A stretch of DNA of 7,726 bases from Hyphomicrobiales bacterium (GTDB lineage: Bacteria > Pseudomonadota > Alphaproteobacteria > Rhizobiales > Devosiaceae): contig WFOP01000101.1 in assembly GCA_015487985.1 (NCBI GenBank), forward strand, positions 1-7,726, written 5' to 3'. Under the pieces are notes generated by a model. The model was not told where the DNA came from, made no database searches, and was given only the letters and a program-made list of their open reading frames with translations. This document shows, in pieces, positions 1 to 5,192 of the stretch. Both the position numbers and the translations under genes were made by a program. Each line of letters opens with the position of its first letter. Positions within the stretch are counted from its first letter, which is position 1.

Positions 1-416
1 CCTCGGGCGCGGCCCTTGAGAAATTTTCCGCCATGGTCACGGCGCTGGGAGGACCAACAGATTTCATTGAAAAAATGGACACCTATCTGCACGCCGCCCC
101 TATTATTCGCGATGTTTTTGCACCAAAACCGGGGAAAATCACTGCAATTGACACCAAAAATGTGGGCATGGCCGTCGTAACCCTTGGGGGAGGGCGTCGT
201 TTGCCCACCGACAAAATCGACCATGCGGTCGGCTTTGATCGATTGGCTGGTATCGGCACAAAAGTGGATAAAAACACCCCTCTGGCCCGCTTGCACGCTC
301 GCGACGAAACCAGTGCGCTCGAAGCGGAACAGCGCCTTGTTCAGGCCTATCAAACCGGGGGTGAAATGGCGGACAACCCCGTGATTGCGCAAATCATCAT
401 GCCCGATGAAGTTTAG
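1..416 (+). CDS. deoA: Thymidine phosphorylase, C-terminal part (5' end outside window)
   Basis: This is the last 137 residues of a pyrimidine-nucleoside phosphorylase. The reading frame is open from base 3 and ends with TAG at 414-416. The enzyme splits thymidine (and deoxyuridine) with phosphate into the free base and deoxyribose-1-phosphate in the cytoplasm. The visible part starts with the family stretch SGAALEKFSAMV followed by LGGPTDF, then the C-terminal domain typical of these phosphorylases: GKITAIDTKNVGMAVV, LGGGRR, IDHAVGFD and PLARLHARDE. The N-terminal helical domain and the phosphate-binding residues lie outside the window, so activity cannot be judged. The next gene, deoB, uses the product deoxyribose-1-phosphate and starts 14 bp later; its ribosome binding site begins at the last base of this gene's stop codon, which supports one operon. 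Identification is secure; the choice of deoA over a generic pyrimidine phosphorylase rests on the domain style and the deoB neighbour. Confidence 0.93.
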   Translation, partial: SGAALEKFSAMVTALGGPTDFIEKMDTYLHAAPIIRDVFAPKPGKITAIDTKNVGMAVVTLGGGRRLPTDKIDHAVGFDRLAGIGTKVDKNTPLARLHARDETSALEAEQRLVQAYQTGGEMADNPVIAQIIMPDEV

Positions 417-430
417 AAGGATTTGGTAAA

Positions 431-1648
431 ATGCCCCGAGTGATTTTATGCGTGCTGGACAGTGTGGGGATTGGTGGCGCACCCGATGCCGCTGATTTTG
501 GCGACGAAGGTTCAAATACCGTTGGCCATATTGCCGAACAATGCGCCCTTGGAAATTGCGATATTGAGGGTCTGCGTCAGGGGCCGCTTAATTTGCCCAA
601 TTTGAACAAGCTTGGCCTCGGCGCCGCGCTGGAACTGTCCACCGGCACGGTGCCGCCGGGCATGACAAATAAGGCGGAGGGCGGCGTTTGGGGCGTGGGG
701 CGCGAAGTTTCCATTGGCAAAGATACCCCCTCGGGCCACTGGGAAATTGCCGGCCTGCCGGTGCCTTTTGAATGGGGTTATTTCCCCGATACTGAACCAA
801 CCTTTCCTGACGACCTGATAAAGGCAATCGTTGCAGAGGCCGGTCTGCCCGGAATTCTGGGCAACAAACACGCTTCGGGCACGGTTATTATCGAGCAATT
901 GGGGGCCGAGCATGTGCGTACTGGCAAGCCCATTTGTTATACATCGGTGGACAGCGTTTTTCAGATTGCGGCCCATGAAACCCACTTTGGCCTGCAAAAA
1001 CTCTATGATCTTTGCGAAATTGTCTTTAAGCATACCGAGCCGCTAAAAATTGGCCGGGTGATTGCCAGACCATTTGTGGGGGATGAAAAAACCGGCTTTA
1101 CCCGCACCGGCAACCGGCGCGATTTCGCCATTGATCCCCCGGCTGAAATTTTGCTTGATCGGGTAAAAGCCGCCGGGCGTCAAATGTATGCCATCGGTAA
1201 GATTTCCGATATTTATGCCGGGCGCGGCGTCACCCACAAAATCAAAGCATCCGGTAATATGGTGTTGTTCGACAGAACCCTTGAAGCCATGGAAATGAGC
1301 GAAGATGGCGCCATGATCATGACCAATTTTGTTGATTTTGACAGCGAATTTGGCCACCGGCGCGATGTGGCGGGGTATGCCGGGGCACTTGAGGCCCTCG
1401 ATGCACGGATTCCTGAACTGATTTCGCGCATGCGCCCCGATGATCTGCTGCTCTTTACCGCCGACCACGGCAACGACCCCACCGCCCCCGGCACTGATCA
1501 TACCCGCGAACAGGTGCCTGTTTTAATGTTTTCCCCAGCTCTTAAGCCCCATTGTGTTGGCATTCGATTGACTTTTGCCGATATTGGGCAAAGCGTTTCA
1601 AAATGGCTGGACATCCCCCAGGGGGTGCACGGCACGAGTTTTTTATAA
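431..1648 (+). CDS. deoB: Phosphopentomutase
   Basis: A 405-residue enzyme of the alkaline-phosphatase superfamily that interconverts (deoxy)ribose-1-phosphate and (deoxy)ribose-5-phosphate, linking nucleoside breakdown to central metabolism. All expected active-site positions are visible: Asp10 (VLDSVG), the phosphorylated Thr99 in GKDTPSGHWE, Asp304 and His309 in VDFDSEFGHRRD, Asp345-His346 in TADHGND and His357 in GTDHTRE. The spacings between the last five match those known for the Bacillus enzyme (286, 291, 327, 328, 339). These residues bind two manganese ions. The cap domain lies between roughly residues 100 and 295. Length is normal for the family. The ATG is well placed 9 nt after GAAGGA (416-421), which overlaps the deoA stop codon. 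It sits between deoA and upp on the same strand, so cotranscription is likely. Nothing appears truncated. Confidence 0.97.
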   Translation: MPRVILCVLDSVGIGGAPDAADFGDEGSNTVGHIAEQCALGNCDIEGLRQGPLNLPNLNKLGLGAALELSTGTVPPGMTNKAEGGVWGVGREVSIGKDTPSGHWEIAGLPVPFEWGYFPDTEPTFPDDLIKAIVAEAGLPGILGNKHASGTVIIEQLGAEHVRTGKPICYTSVDSVFQIAAHETHFGLQKLYDLCEIVFKHTEPLKIGRVIARPFVGDEKTGFTRTGNRRDFAIDPPAEILLDRVKAAGRQMYAIGKISDIYAGRGVTHKIKASGNMVLFDRTLEAMEMSEDGAMIMTNFVDFDSEFGHRRDVAGYAGALEALDARIPELISRMRPDDLLLFTADHGNDPTAPGTDHTREQVPVLMFSPALKPHCVGIRLTFADIGQSVSKWLDIPQGVHGTSFL

Positions 1649-1672
1649 AATTTCAGCTAAAGGCCAAGTCCC

Positions 1673-2302
1673 ATGAGTTCTGTTACCGTCGTTGACCATC
1701 CGCTCATTCAGCACAAACTGAGTATTATGCGCGATGAAAAAACCTCCACTGCGAGTTTTCGTCGCCTGTTGCGCGAGATTTCTCATCTGCTGTGCTACGA
1801 GGTCACCCGCGATTTGGCTTTGGAGACTAAATCCATCAACACTCCCATGGAAGAAATGCAGGCCCCCACGCTGAAGGGGAAAAAACTGGTATTTGCCTCC
1901 ATTTTGCGGGCCGGAAACGGACTTTTAGAGGGGATGCTTGATTTGGTGCCCGCCGCCAGAGTGGCCCATATCGGGCTTTACCGCGATCACGAAACCCTGC
2001 AGCCGGTGGAATATTATTTCAAAGCGCCATCTGATATCGCAGATCGCTTTATTATCGTTGTTGACCCGATGCTGGCCACGGCCAATTCCGCCATTGCCGC
2101 CATCGAACGCCTGAAGGGGCGGGGCGCCAACAATTTGCGCTTCCTGTGCCTGTTGGCCGCCCCTGAGGGGATTGAAGCGTTTACTGAGGCACACCCTGAT
2201 GTGCCCGTATTTACCGCTGCCATTGATTCCCATCTCAATGACAAGGGATATATTGTGCCAGGTTTGGGGGATGCGGGTGATCGCATGTATGGTACGCGCT
2301 AA
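1673..2302 (+). CDS. upp: Uracil phosphoribosyltransferase
   Basis: A 209-residue cytoplasmic enzyme making UMP from uracil and PRPP, the main uracil salvage step. Visible family signatures are the ILRAG loop (residues 77-81), the [16 protein letters not shown] segment (99-117), the PRPP-binding loop [12 protein letters not shown] (129-140) and the uracil-binding tail [17 protein letters not shown] (192-208). Length is the usual 208-210. The start ATG follows AAAGG (1659-1663) at 9 nt. It lies 24 bp downstream of deoB, so uracil released from uridine or deoxyuridine by the phosphorylase would be recaptured here. One oddity: the PRPP loop reads ATANS, where the common forms are ATGGS or ATGNS, so a loop glycine is replaced by alanine at residue 137. 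The fold and the remaining residues look intact, and I expect an active enzyme. It faces the minus-strand pilus genes 28 bp away. Confidence 0.97.
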   Translation: MSSVTVVDHPLIQHKLSIMRDEKTSTASFRRLLREISHLLCYEVTRDLALETKSINTPMEEMQAPTLKGKKLVFASILRAGNGLLEGMLDLVPAARVAHIGLYRDHETLQPVEYYFKAPSDIADRFIIVVDPMLATANSAIAAIERLKGRGANNLRFLCLLAAPEGIEAFTEAHPDVPVFTAAIDSHLNDKGYIVPGLGDAGDRMYGTR

Positions 2303-2330
2303 CCGGCCAGGGGCTCACCTCGGCGCGGCA

Positions 2331-2888
2331 TCAGACCAGGTCGATCAGGGCACCAAAACGCGGGGTGTGGAAAAACTGCTTATACAGGTTAAAACTGGTA
2401 TCCAGCACATATCCGCCCCAGGGTTGATAGGCCAGTTGCGCCTCTGAAACGACAATATGCATTTCGCGGGCGATGTCAGTTATTTCGCTGGGCAGGGGAT
2501 AGGGGGCATTGGCCACTTTTGCCGTGGCCCCGTTATACCCTACACTCCAAACCACTTCGGCATCACCATCGGCATCAATATAGACAAGCGTGACCAGCTG
2601 TTTGAGATCCTCCGCCGAAAAAGGCGTTAAAATCAAACCGACGGCTGCAAAATAGTCGTTAAGAGTTGCGGCGGAAATTTGTTCGTCATTCCGCGCCACC
2701 AAATCCCCCAGCGCACCCGTCGCCGCAGAAATTTTCCTGTCTACGGTTACAACCTGAGAAACTTCAATAGCGCCCATGTAAAGGATCAGCAGTGCTGGAA
2801 GAATAAGAGCGAATTCAACGGCAGCGGCGGCTTCGCGGGCCAGACCAAAACGCTTTAGCCATCGGGGTAATTCAAATTTGGCCTTCAC
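2331..2888 (-). CDS. TadE/TadF-family minor pseudopilin of the Tad pilus (second of pair)
   Basis: A small single-pass membrane protein of 185 residues from the preferred GTG start. It has a basic N-terminus, then EAAAAVEFALILPALLILYMG, the TadE-like hydrophobic segment, and a soluble, probably periplasmic remainder without cysteines. TadE and TadF are minor pseudopilins needed for Tad pilus assembly; full-length TadG proteins are much longer, so this is a TadE/TadF type. Start choice: an ATG at 2912 gives 193 residues and overlaps the upstream gene by 14 bp but has no clear ribosome binding site. The GTG at 2888-2886 follows AGGGGGG (2900-2894) by 5 nt and avoids the overlap. The usual processing glycine before the +1 residue of XXXXEF is alanine here, so cleavage by the prepilin peptidase is uncertain. 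It is translationally close to the gene upstream, and both are surely cotranscribed. Confidence 0.82.
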   Translation of the reverse strand: MKAKFELPRWLKRFGLAREAAAAVEFALILPALLILYMGAIEVSQVVTVDRKISAATGALGDLVARNDEQISAATLNDYFAAVGLILTPFSAEDLKQLVTLVYIDADGDAEVVWSVGYNGATAKVANAPYPLPSEITDIAREMHIVVSEAQLAYQPWGGYVLDTSFNLYKQFFHTPRFGALIDLV

Positions 2889-2898
2889 AACATCCCCC

Positions 2899-3459
2899 CT
2901 AAAAAGGTTCATTTCTAAAAACTCTTACGGCGGACAGCATGCGTGTGTTGTCCGGTAAGTTGCTCAGGTTGAAATCAAACATATTCAGTGCAATCGGCCA
3001 TTTGTAATAGGCTTCCACCAGAATGACGGAGTTGCCACTACCGTGATCGTAGTTTTCCACCACTGTCCAGTTGCCGGTTCCCGGATCTGCGGGAACTCCA
3101 ATATTTGCACCGGCAAAATTGGCCACCTGGCTCACCCGGATCTTGACCAGATCACAATCAAACAGCCCGTACAGATTTTCGCATATGGCATCCCGGTAGT
3201 TTTCCACCGTGTAGTTTGCCGCCTGCGCCTGTCCGGTTCGTATGAGGCGCGAGCTGTCATTGACCGCGCTATCGAGCACCTGCGAAGCAAGAAATATCAG
3301 AGCCGTTTCAAGAATGGCCCCGATAATCGCAAAAAACGGCAATGCCAGCAGCCCAAATTCAATAGCAGTTACACCGCCCTCATCCCGCCTGAAGCGATGC
3401 AGGTCAAAGGCGCGAACCATCAATGCTGTAAGACGTATGGAATTTTGCTTGCGTGACAA
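2899..3459 (-). CDS. TadE-family minor pseudopilin of the Tad pilus (first of pair)
   Basis: A 186-residue TadE-like protein. After a basic leader (RFRRDEGG) comes the processing-type site G29|VTAIEF followed by a hydrophobic segment at about residues 35-59, then a soluble domain with a cysteine pair (C93, C102) that could form a disulfide in the periplasm. The GXXXXEF signature is what prepilin peptidase TadV/CpaA recognises in Tad pseudopilins; cleavage would leave about 157 residues. The annotated start is a TTG at 3459 with only a weak ribosome binding site. An in-frame ATG at 3420 would give a 173-residue protein with a shorter leader and is equally plausible. The next gene starts within a few bases of this stop codon. 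The region upstream (3460-3611) holds inverted repeats and a possible -10 box, suggesting a promoter of its own, separate from the gene at 3612-4085. Confidence 0.85.
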   Translation of the reverse strand: MSRKQNSIRLTALMVRAFDLHRFRRDEGGVTAIEFGLLALPFFAIIGAILETALIFLASQVLDSAVNDSSRLIRTGQAQAANYTVENYRDAICENLYGLFDCDLVKIRVSQVANFAGANIGVPADPGTGNWTVVENYDHGSGNSVILVEAYYKWPIALNMFDFNLSNLPDNTRMLSAVRVFRNEPF

Positions 3460-3491
3460 TTTACCAGACCCATAAAAATATGCGATGACGC

Positions 3492-3577
3492 TTTATAGGC
3501 GACAACATATCTTTATGAGGCCTAACCAATGGTTAGAACAATGCACACAATTTGTATTGCTGTGTTCTAATGGTTAA
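3492..3577 (-). promoter_or_regulatory. Putative promoter/operator region of the tadE pair
   Basis: Several symmetric elements are packed into the 152-bp gap ahead of the TadE genes. Seen directly: CTAACC-AAT-GGTTAG (3522-3536), a wider dyad TTAGAACA (3533-3540) / TGTTCTAA (3563-3570), and the octamer AATGGTTA twice in the same orientation (3528-3535 and 3569-3576, 41 bp apart). On the minus strand 3577-3570 reads TTAACCAT, which matches a reported CtrA recognition octamer of Alphaproteobacteria. A TATAAA at 3497-3492 could be a -10 box; no good -35 is visible, as is usual for an activator-dependent promoter. The function is inference. Confidence 0.4.
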
Positions 3578-3611
3578 TCAGAGATTTAATGGTCCCGGGC
3601 GCCCCGTGTCG

Positions 3612-4085
3612 CTATTGGTTGGCTGAAGAGGCCACCATGGAGGATGAGGAGATGTTGTTGGCGGTGAAGTTGGTGTCATCCCCCAACATGATGACCGGCT
3701 GGCAGTTTGGCGCGCAGGCCAGGGTGGTGCGTGCGGAACCTTGATAAACGGTCACAAAGCCCGCTTGGGAGCTGACGACCCGAATGATCACGTCGGCAAT
3801 GGGGTTGCCCACACTGTCAAGCACGATCAGGTTGGTATGCCCATAGCTTCGCCCGGTCAATACCAGTGTCTGGGGGTCCTGAATGGTAACATCTGCCACC
3901 CCCGGATTGCCGATGATTACAGTTGCCGCCGGAGATCCGATGCGCAAAATGCGCGCCATATTGACGTTGACGCTCACCGCACTGTCTTCAATCGCAAAAC
4001 TTGATTGAGGTGAAAAACTGATGGCCACATAAATTAAACCGGCACAAATGGCGCGACTGATTTGTTTTAACGATACAACTGCCAT
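3612..4085 (-). CDS. Secreted stand-alone secretin N-domain (CpaC-like) protein of the Tad locus
   Basis: A 157-residue exported protein. Residues 1-31 form a signal peptide (basic Lys7/Arg11, hydrophobic stretch 12-24, probable cleavage after SFA31). Residues about 36-104 match the pilus-assembly N-terminal domain found at the front of CpaC secretins: VNVNMARILRI, VIIGNPGVADVTI, LVLTGRSYGHTNLIVLD and DVIIRVV. The full CpaC in this window has the parallel stretch VQLGLNKSILV...VFFLDANG. There is no secretin domain: after the N-domain comes a short tail with two cysteines (CAPNC, 124-128), PVIMLGDD and a Ser/Asn-rich end. A role as a periplasmic partner of the CpaC channel is inferred from domain and location; the exact function is unknown to me. 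The ATG at 4085 has only a weak ribosome binding site. It is divergent from the Flp pilin genes, with 322 bp between them. Confidence 0.85.
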   Translation of the reverse strand: MAVVSLKQISRAICAGLIYVAISFSPQSSFAIEDSAVSVNVNMARILRIGSPAATVIIGNPGVADVTIQDPQTLVLTGRSYGHTNLIVLDSVGNPIADVIIRVVSSQAGFVTVYQGSARTTLACAPNCQPVIMLGDDTNFTANNISSSSMVASSANQ

Positions 4086-4118
4086 GGGGTTTTTCCATCA
4101 ACTTGCAAAACTGCGATG

Positions 4119-4150
4119 CAATTGTTTTCGCTGATAATGGTGAACAATTG
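4119..4150. promoter_or_regulatory. Inverted repeat upstream of the secretin-domain gene
   Basis: CAATTGTT (4119-4126) and AACAATTG (4143-4150) are perfect 8-bp arms separated by 16 bp. With one extra G the pairing extends outward to TGC/GCA. The dyad lies 34-65 bp upstream of the minus-strand start at 4085, a position suited to an operator or activator site. No regulator can be named from the sequence. Confidence 0.35.
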
Positions 4151-4394
4151 GCAAACATCACAATTTATTGCCCGATTACAGGGCAAAAGGGGGGAGAGCC
4201 ATCTTTTCCATAAAATCCAATCTGTTCTGTTAAGTCTTTAATAATCAACAACTTAGGAATGGTTGTCGTGGGGCGCTGCGCGGGGAAATTTTAACACACC
4301 AGCAATAATTGGCCCATAGAAATCAGCTTGAGTTCGCAAAAATCAAATGTCGCAGGCATGTTTTGGCGGGTTTGTTGAAGTGTTGAAGTTAGTT

Positions 4395-4399
4395 AGGAG
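4395..4399 (+). promoter_or_regulatory. Ribosome binding site of the first Flp pilin gene
   Basis: AGGAG lies 8 nt before the ATG at 4408. It is a strong site and settles the start of a gene too short for routine gene callers. Confidence 0.75.
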
Positions 4400-4407
4400 T
4401 TATAAGA

Positions 4408-4587
4408 ATGAATATTGTTAAGCGTTTTATGAATGATGAGTCTGGTGCAACAGCCATTGAATACGGTTTGATTGCCGCCCTTATCAGTGTTGGCATCATT
4501 GCCGCCGCCACCACAATGGGCAACGGCCTTTCCAACCTGTTCTCCGGAATTGGTGGTAAACTGGATACGTCCGCCTCTGCGATCTAA
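4408..4587 (+). CDS. flp: Flp family type IVb pilin, copy 1
   Basis: A 59-residue major pilin subunit of the Tad pilus. The leader MNIVKRFMNDESG (13 residues, basic) ends at the prepilin peptidase site G13|ATAIEYG with Glu18 at +5, followed by a hydrophobic helix LIAALISVGIIAAA and a short polar tail ending KLDTSASAI. The mature pilin would be 46 residues. Helices of this kind pack into the filament core. Start is supported by AGGAG at 8 nt. The protein differs from copy 2 only at residues 2 (Asn/Lys) and 37 (Met/Leu). A strong terminator 57 bp after the stop codon suggests a highly expressed, mainly monocistronic message, as expected for a major subunit made in excess over the assembly proteins. 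The processing enzyme CpaA is encoded downstream. Confidence 0.95.
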   Translation: MNIVKRFMNDESGATAIEYGLIAALISVGIIAAATTMGNGLSNLFSGIGGKLDTSASAI

Positions 4588-4644
4588 ATTCAGATTTGCT
4601 TAAGTGTCGGCTTTGTTCGACCGCCAGATATGATGGCTAAGTGT

Positions 4645-4678
4645 AAAAGGGAGAACCTCGTGTTCTCCCTTTTTATTT
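4645..4678 (+). terminator. Intrinsic terminator after Flp pilin copy 1
   Basis: A perfect 12-bp stem, AAAAGGGAGAAC (4645-4656) with GTTCTCCCTTTT (4662-4673), a 5-nt loop CTCGT and a T-rich tail (TTTTTATTT from 4670). It lies 57 bp after the stop codon of the first pilin and should separate it from the second pilin. Confidence 0.9.
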
Positions 4679-4702
4679 GTGCGTTTGTTCTGTTTTTTCA
4701 AA

Positions 4703-4751
4703 AACCGCGCGTTAAGACTTTGCTAAACATAACCCCAGCAAAGGCGCGGTT
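4703..4751. other. Bulged 49-nt hairpin between the two pilin genes
   Basis: AACCGCGC (4703-4710) pairs with GCGCGGTT (4744-4751), and inside it CTTTGCT (4718-4724) pairs with AGCAAAG (4737-4743). This leaves a one-sided 7-nt bulge GTTAAGA and a 12-nt loop. Fifteen base pairs without mismatch are unlikely by chance in this A/T-rich gap. No U-tract follows on the plus strand; on the minus strand the stem is followed by TTTTTGAAAAAA. It could be an RNA element, a protein-binding cruciform or a minus-strand terminator. Confidence 0.45.
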
Positions 4752-4787
4752 CCCTCAAATGCAAGCGGTCAATTTAAGATTCTCTCA

Positions 4788-4860
4788 ACACGTCACGCAT
4801 AATTTCCACGACAGGTTCAATGAAGAATTGTTGAGCAGTTCTGTCAAATTTTTGACGTGT
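4788..4860. promoter_or_regulatory. Symmetric elements upstream of Flp pilin copy 2
   Basis: Two nested inverted repeats precede the second pilin: ACACGTCA (4788-4795) with TGACGTGT (4853-4860), and the compact GTCAAA-TT-TTTGAC (4843-4856). As a terminator closes the first pilin transcript, a promoter is expected here; no clear -35/-10 pair was found. A regulatory role is inference. Confidence 0.3.
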
Positions 4861-4863
4861 AGC

Positions 4864-4869
4864 GAGGAG
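4864..4869 (+). promoter_or_regulatory. Ribosome binding site of the second Flp pilin gene
   Basis: GAGGAG is 7 nt before the ATG at 4877. It is slightly stronger than the site of copy 1 and confirms the start. Confidence 0.75.
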
Positions 4870-4876
4870 CTAAAAA

Positions 4877-5056
4877 ATGAAAATTGTTAAGCGTTTTATG
4901 AACGATGAATCCGGTGCAACAGCTATTGAATATGGTTTGATTGCCGCCCTTATCAGTGTTGGCATCATTGCCGCCGCAACCACACTGGGCAACGGCCTTT
5001 CCAACCTGTTCTCCGGAATTGGTGGCAAACTGGATACTTCTGCTTCAGCCATCTAA
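4877..5056 (+). CDS. flp: Flp family type IVb pilin, copy 2
   Basis: A second 59-residue Flp pilin, 57 of 59 residues identical to copy 1. Leader MKIVKRFMNDESG is cut at G13|ATAIEYG; Glu18 is kept at +5 and the hydrophobic helix is unchanged. The two replacements are Lys2 (in the leader, lost on processing) and Leu37 in place of Met. The mature subunits therefore differ at one residue and could co-polymerise. It has its own ribosome binding site (GAGGAG, 7 nt) and its own terminator 37 bp after the stop codon. Twin pilin genes ahead of cpaA are common in alphaproteobacterial Tad loci; the separate terminators suggest dosage or separate regulation rather than different function. Confidence 0.95.
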   Translation: MKIVKRFMNDESGATAIEYGLIAALISVGIIAAATTLGNGLSNLFSGIGGKLDTSASAI

Positions 5057-5093
5057 GTTGCAGAAATACGAATTTCAGCATTGGGCTGAAACG

Positions 5094-5122
5094 AAAAAGG
5101 GGAGCATGCGCTCCCCTTTTTT
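5094..5122 (+). terminator. Intrinsic terminator after Flp pilin copy 2
   Basis: A perfect 12-bp stem, AAAAAGGGGAGC (5094-5105) with GCTCCCCTTTTT (5110-5121), a 4-nt loop ATGC and a run of six T (5117-5122). It should limit transcription into cpaA, so cpaA is read by leakage or from a promoter in the 70 bp that follow. Confidence 0.9.
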
Positions 5123-5192
5123 GCTCTTTATTAACATCAAGAGCGCACCATTGGACGAATTCCTGTAAAATTCAAGTCCGGCGGATCACATA

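Larger units (their letters stand above)
4086..4407. other. Divergent intergenic region between the secretin-domain gene and the first pilin
   Basis: No gene is supported in these 322 bp, which must hold the promoters for both arms of the Tad locus. Visible elements are a dyad at 4119-4150, a small hairpin TTGCCC-7 nt-GGGCAA at 4168-4186, TTAA boxes at 4230-4233 and 4238-4241 (spacing 4, so not the canonical TTAA-N7-TTAA CtrA site), TTAAC at 4291-4295, and a tandem TGTTGAAG repeat (4373-4388) just before the pilin ribosome binding site. I could not assign a convincing -35/-10 pair. Confidence 0.6.
4408..5056 (+). repeat. Tandem duplication of the Flp pilin gene
   Basis: Units 4408-4587 and 4877-5056 are direct repeats of 180 bp. 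By reading codon by codon I count 14 mismatches (about 92% identity); 12 are silent. Mismatches cluster at the ends (codons 2-19 and 50-58), while codons 20-49 have only two. The flanking 5' and 3' non-coding sequences are not similar beyond ribosome binding site and terminator type. Confidence 0.9.

Noticed and set aside
512..1033. Minus-strand open frame opposite deoB (173 codons), and a similar one at 1043-1501
   Set aside because: Both are shadows of deoB, whose active-site residues are all in place; no start signal or domain supports them.
2303..2330. Possible terminator between upp and the convergent pseudopilin gene
   Set aside because: Only an imperfect stem (GCCAGG with CCTCGGC, one bulged base) and no T-tract on either strand; not enough for a terminator call.
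3043..3456. Plus-strand open frame opposite tadE (137 codons)
   Set aside because: It is antisense to a gene with a clear TadE signature and has no recognisable features.
3574..3589. TTAA-N8-TTAA as a canonical CtrA site
   Set aside because: The known spacing is 7, here it is 8. I keep only the TTAACCAT octamer as the CtrA-like candidate.
3585..3611. GC-rich palindrome CCCGGGCGCCCC after the secretin-domain gene as a terminator
   Set aside because: The symmetric part has no loop room and no T-tract follows on the minus strand.
4168..4186. Hairpin TTGCCC-7 nt-GGGCAA as a terminator
   Set aside because: The stem is only 6 bp and no T-tract follows on either strand; it also lies upstream of, not after, the neighbouring genes.
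4630..4890. Open frame of 86 codons between the two pilin genes (+)
   Set aside because: It runs through the pilin terminator and the bulged hairpin, overlaps the start of pilin copy 2 in another frame, and has no ribosome binding site or recognisable domain.
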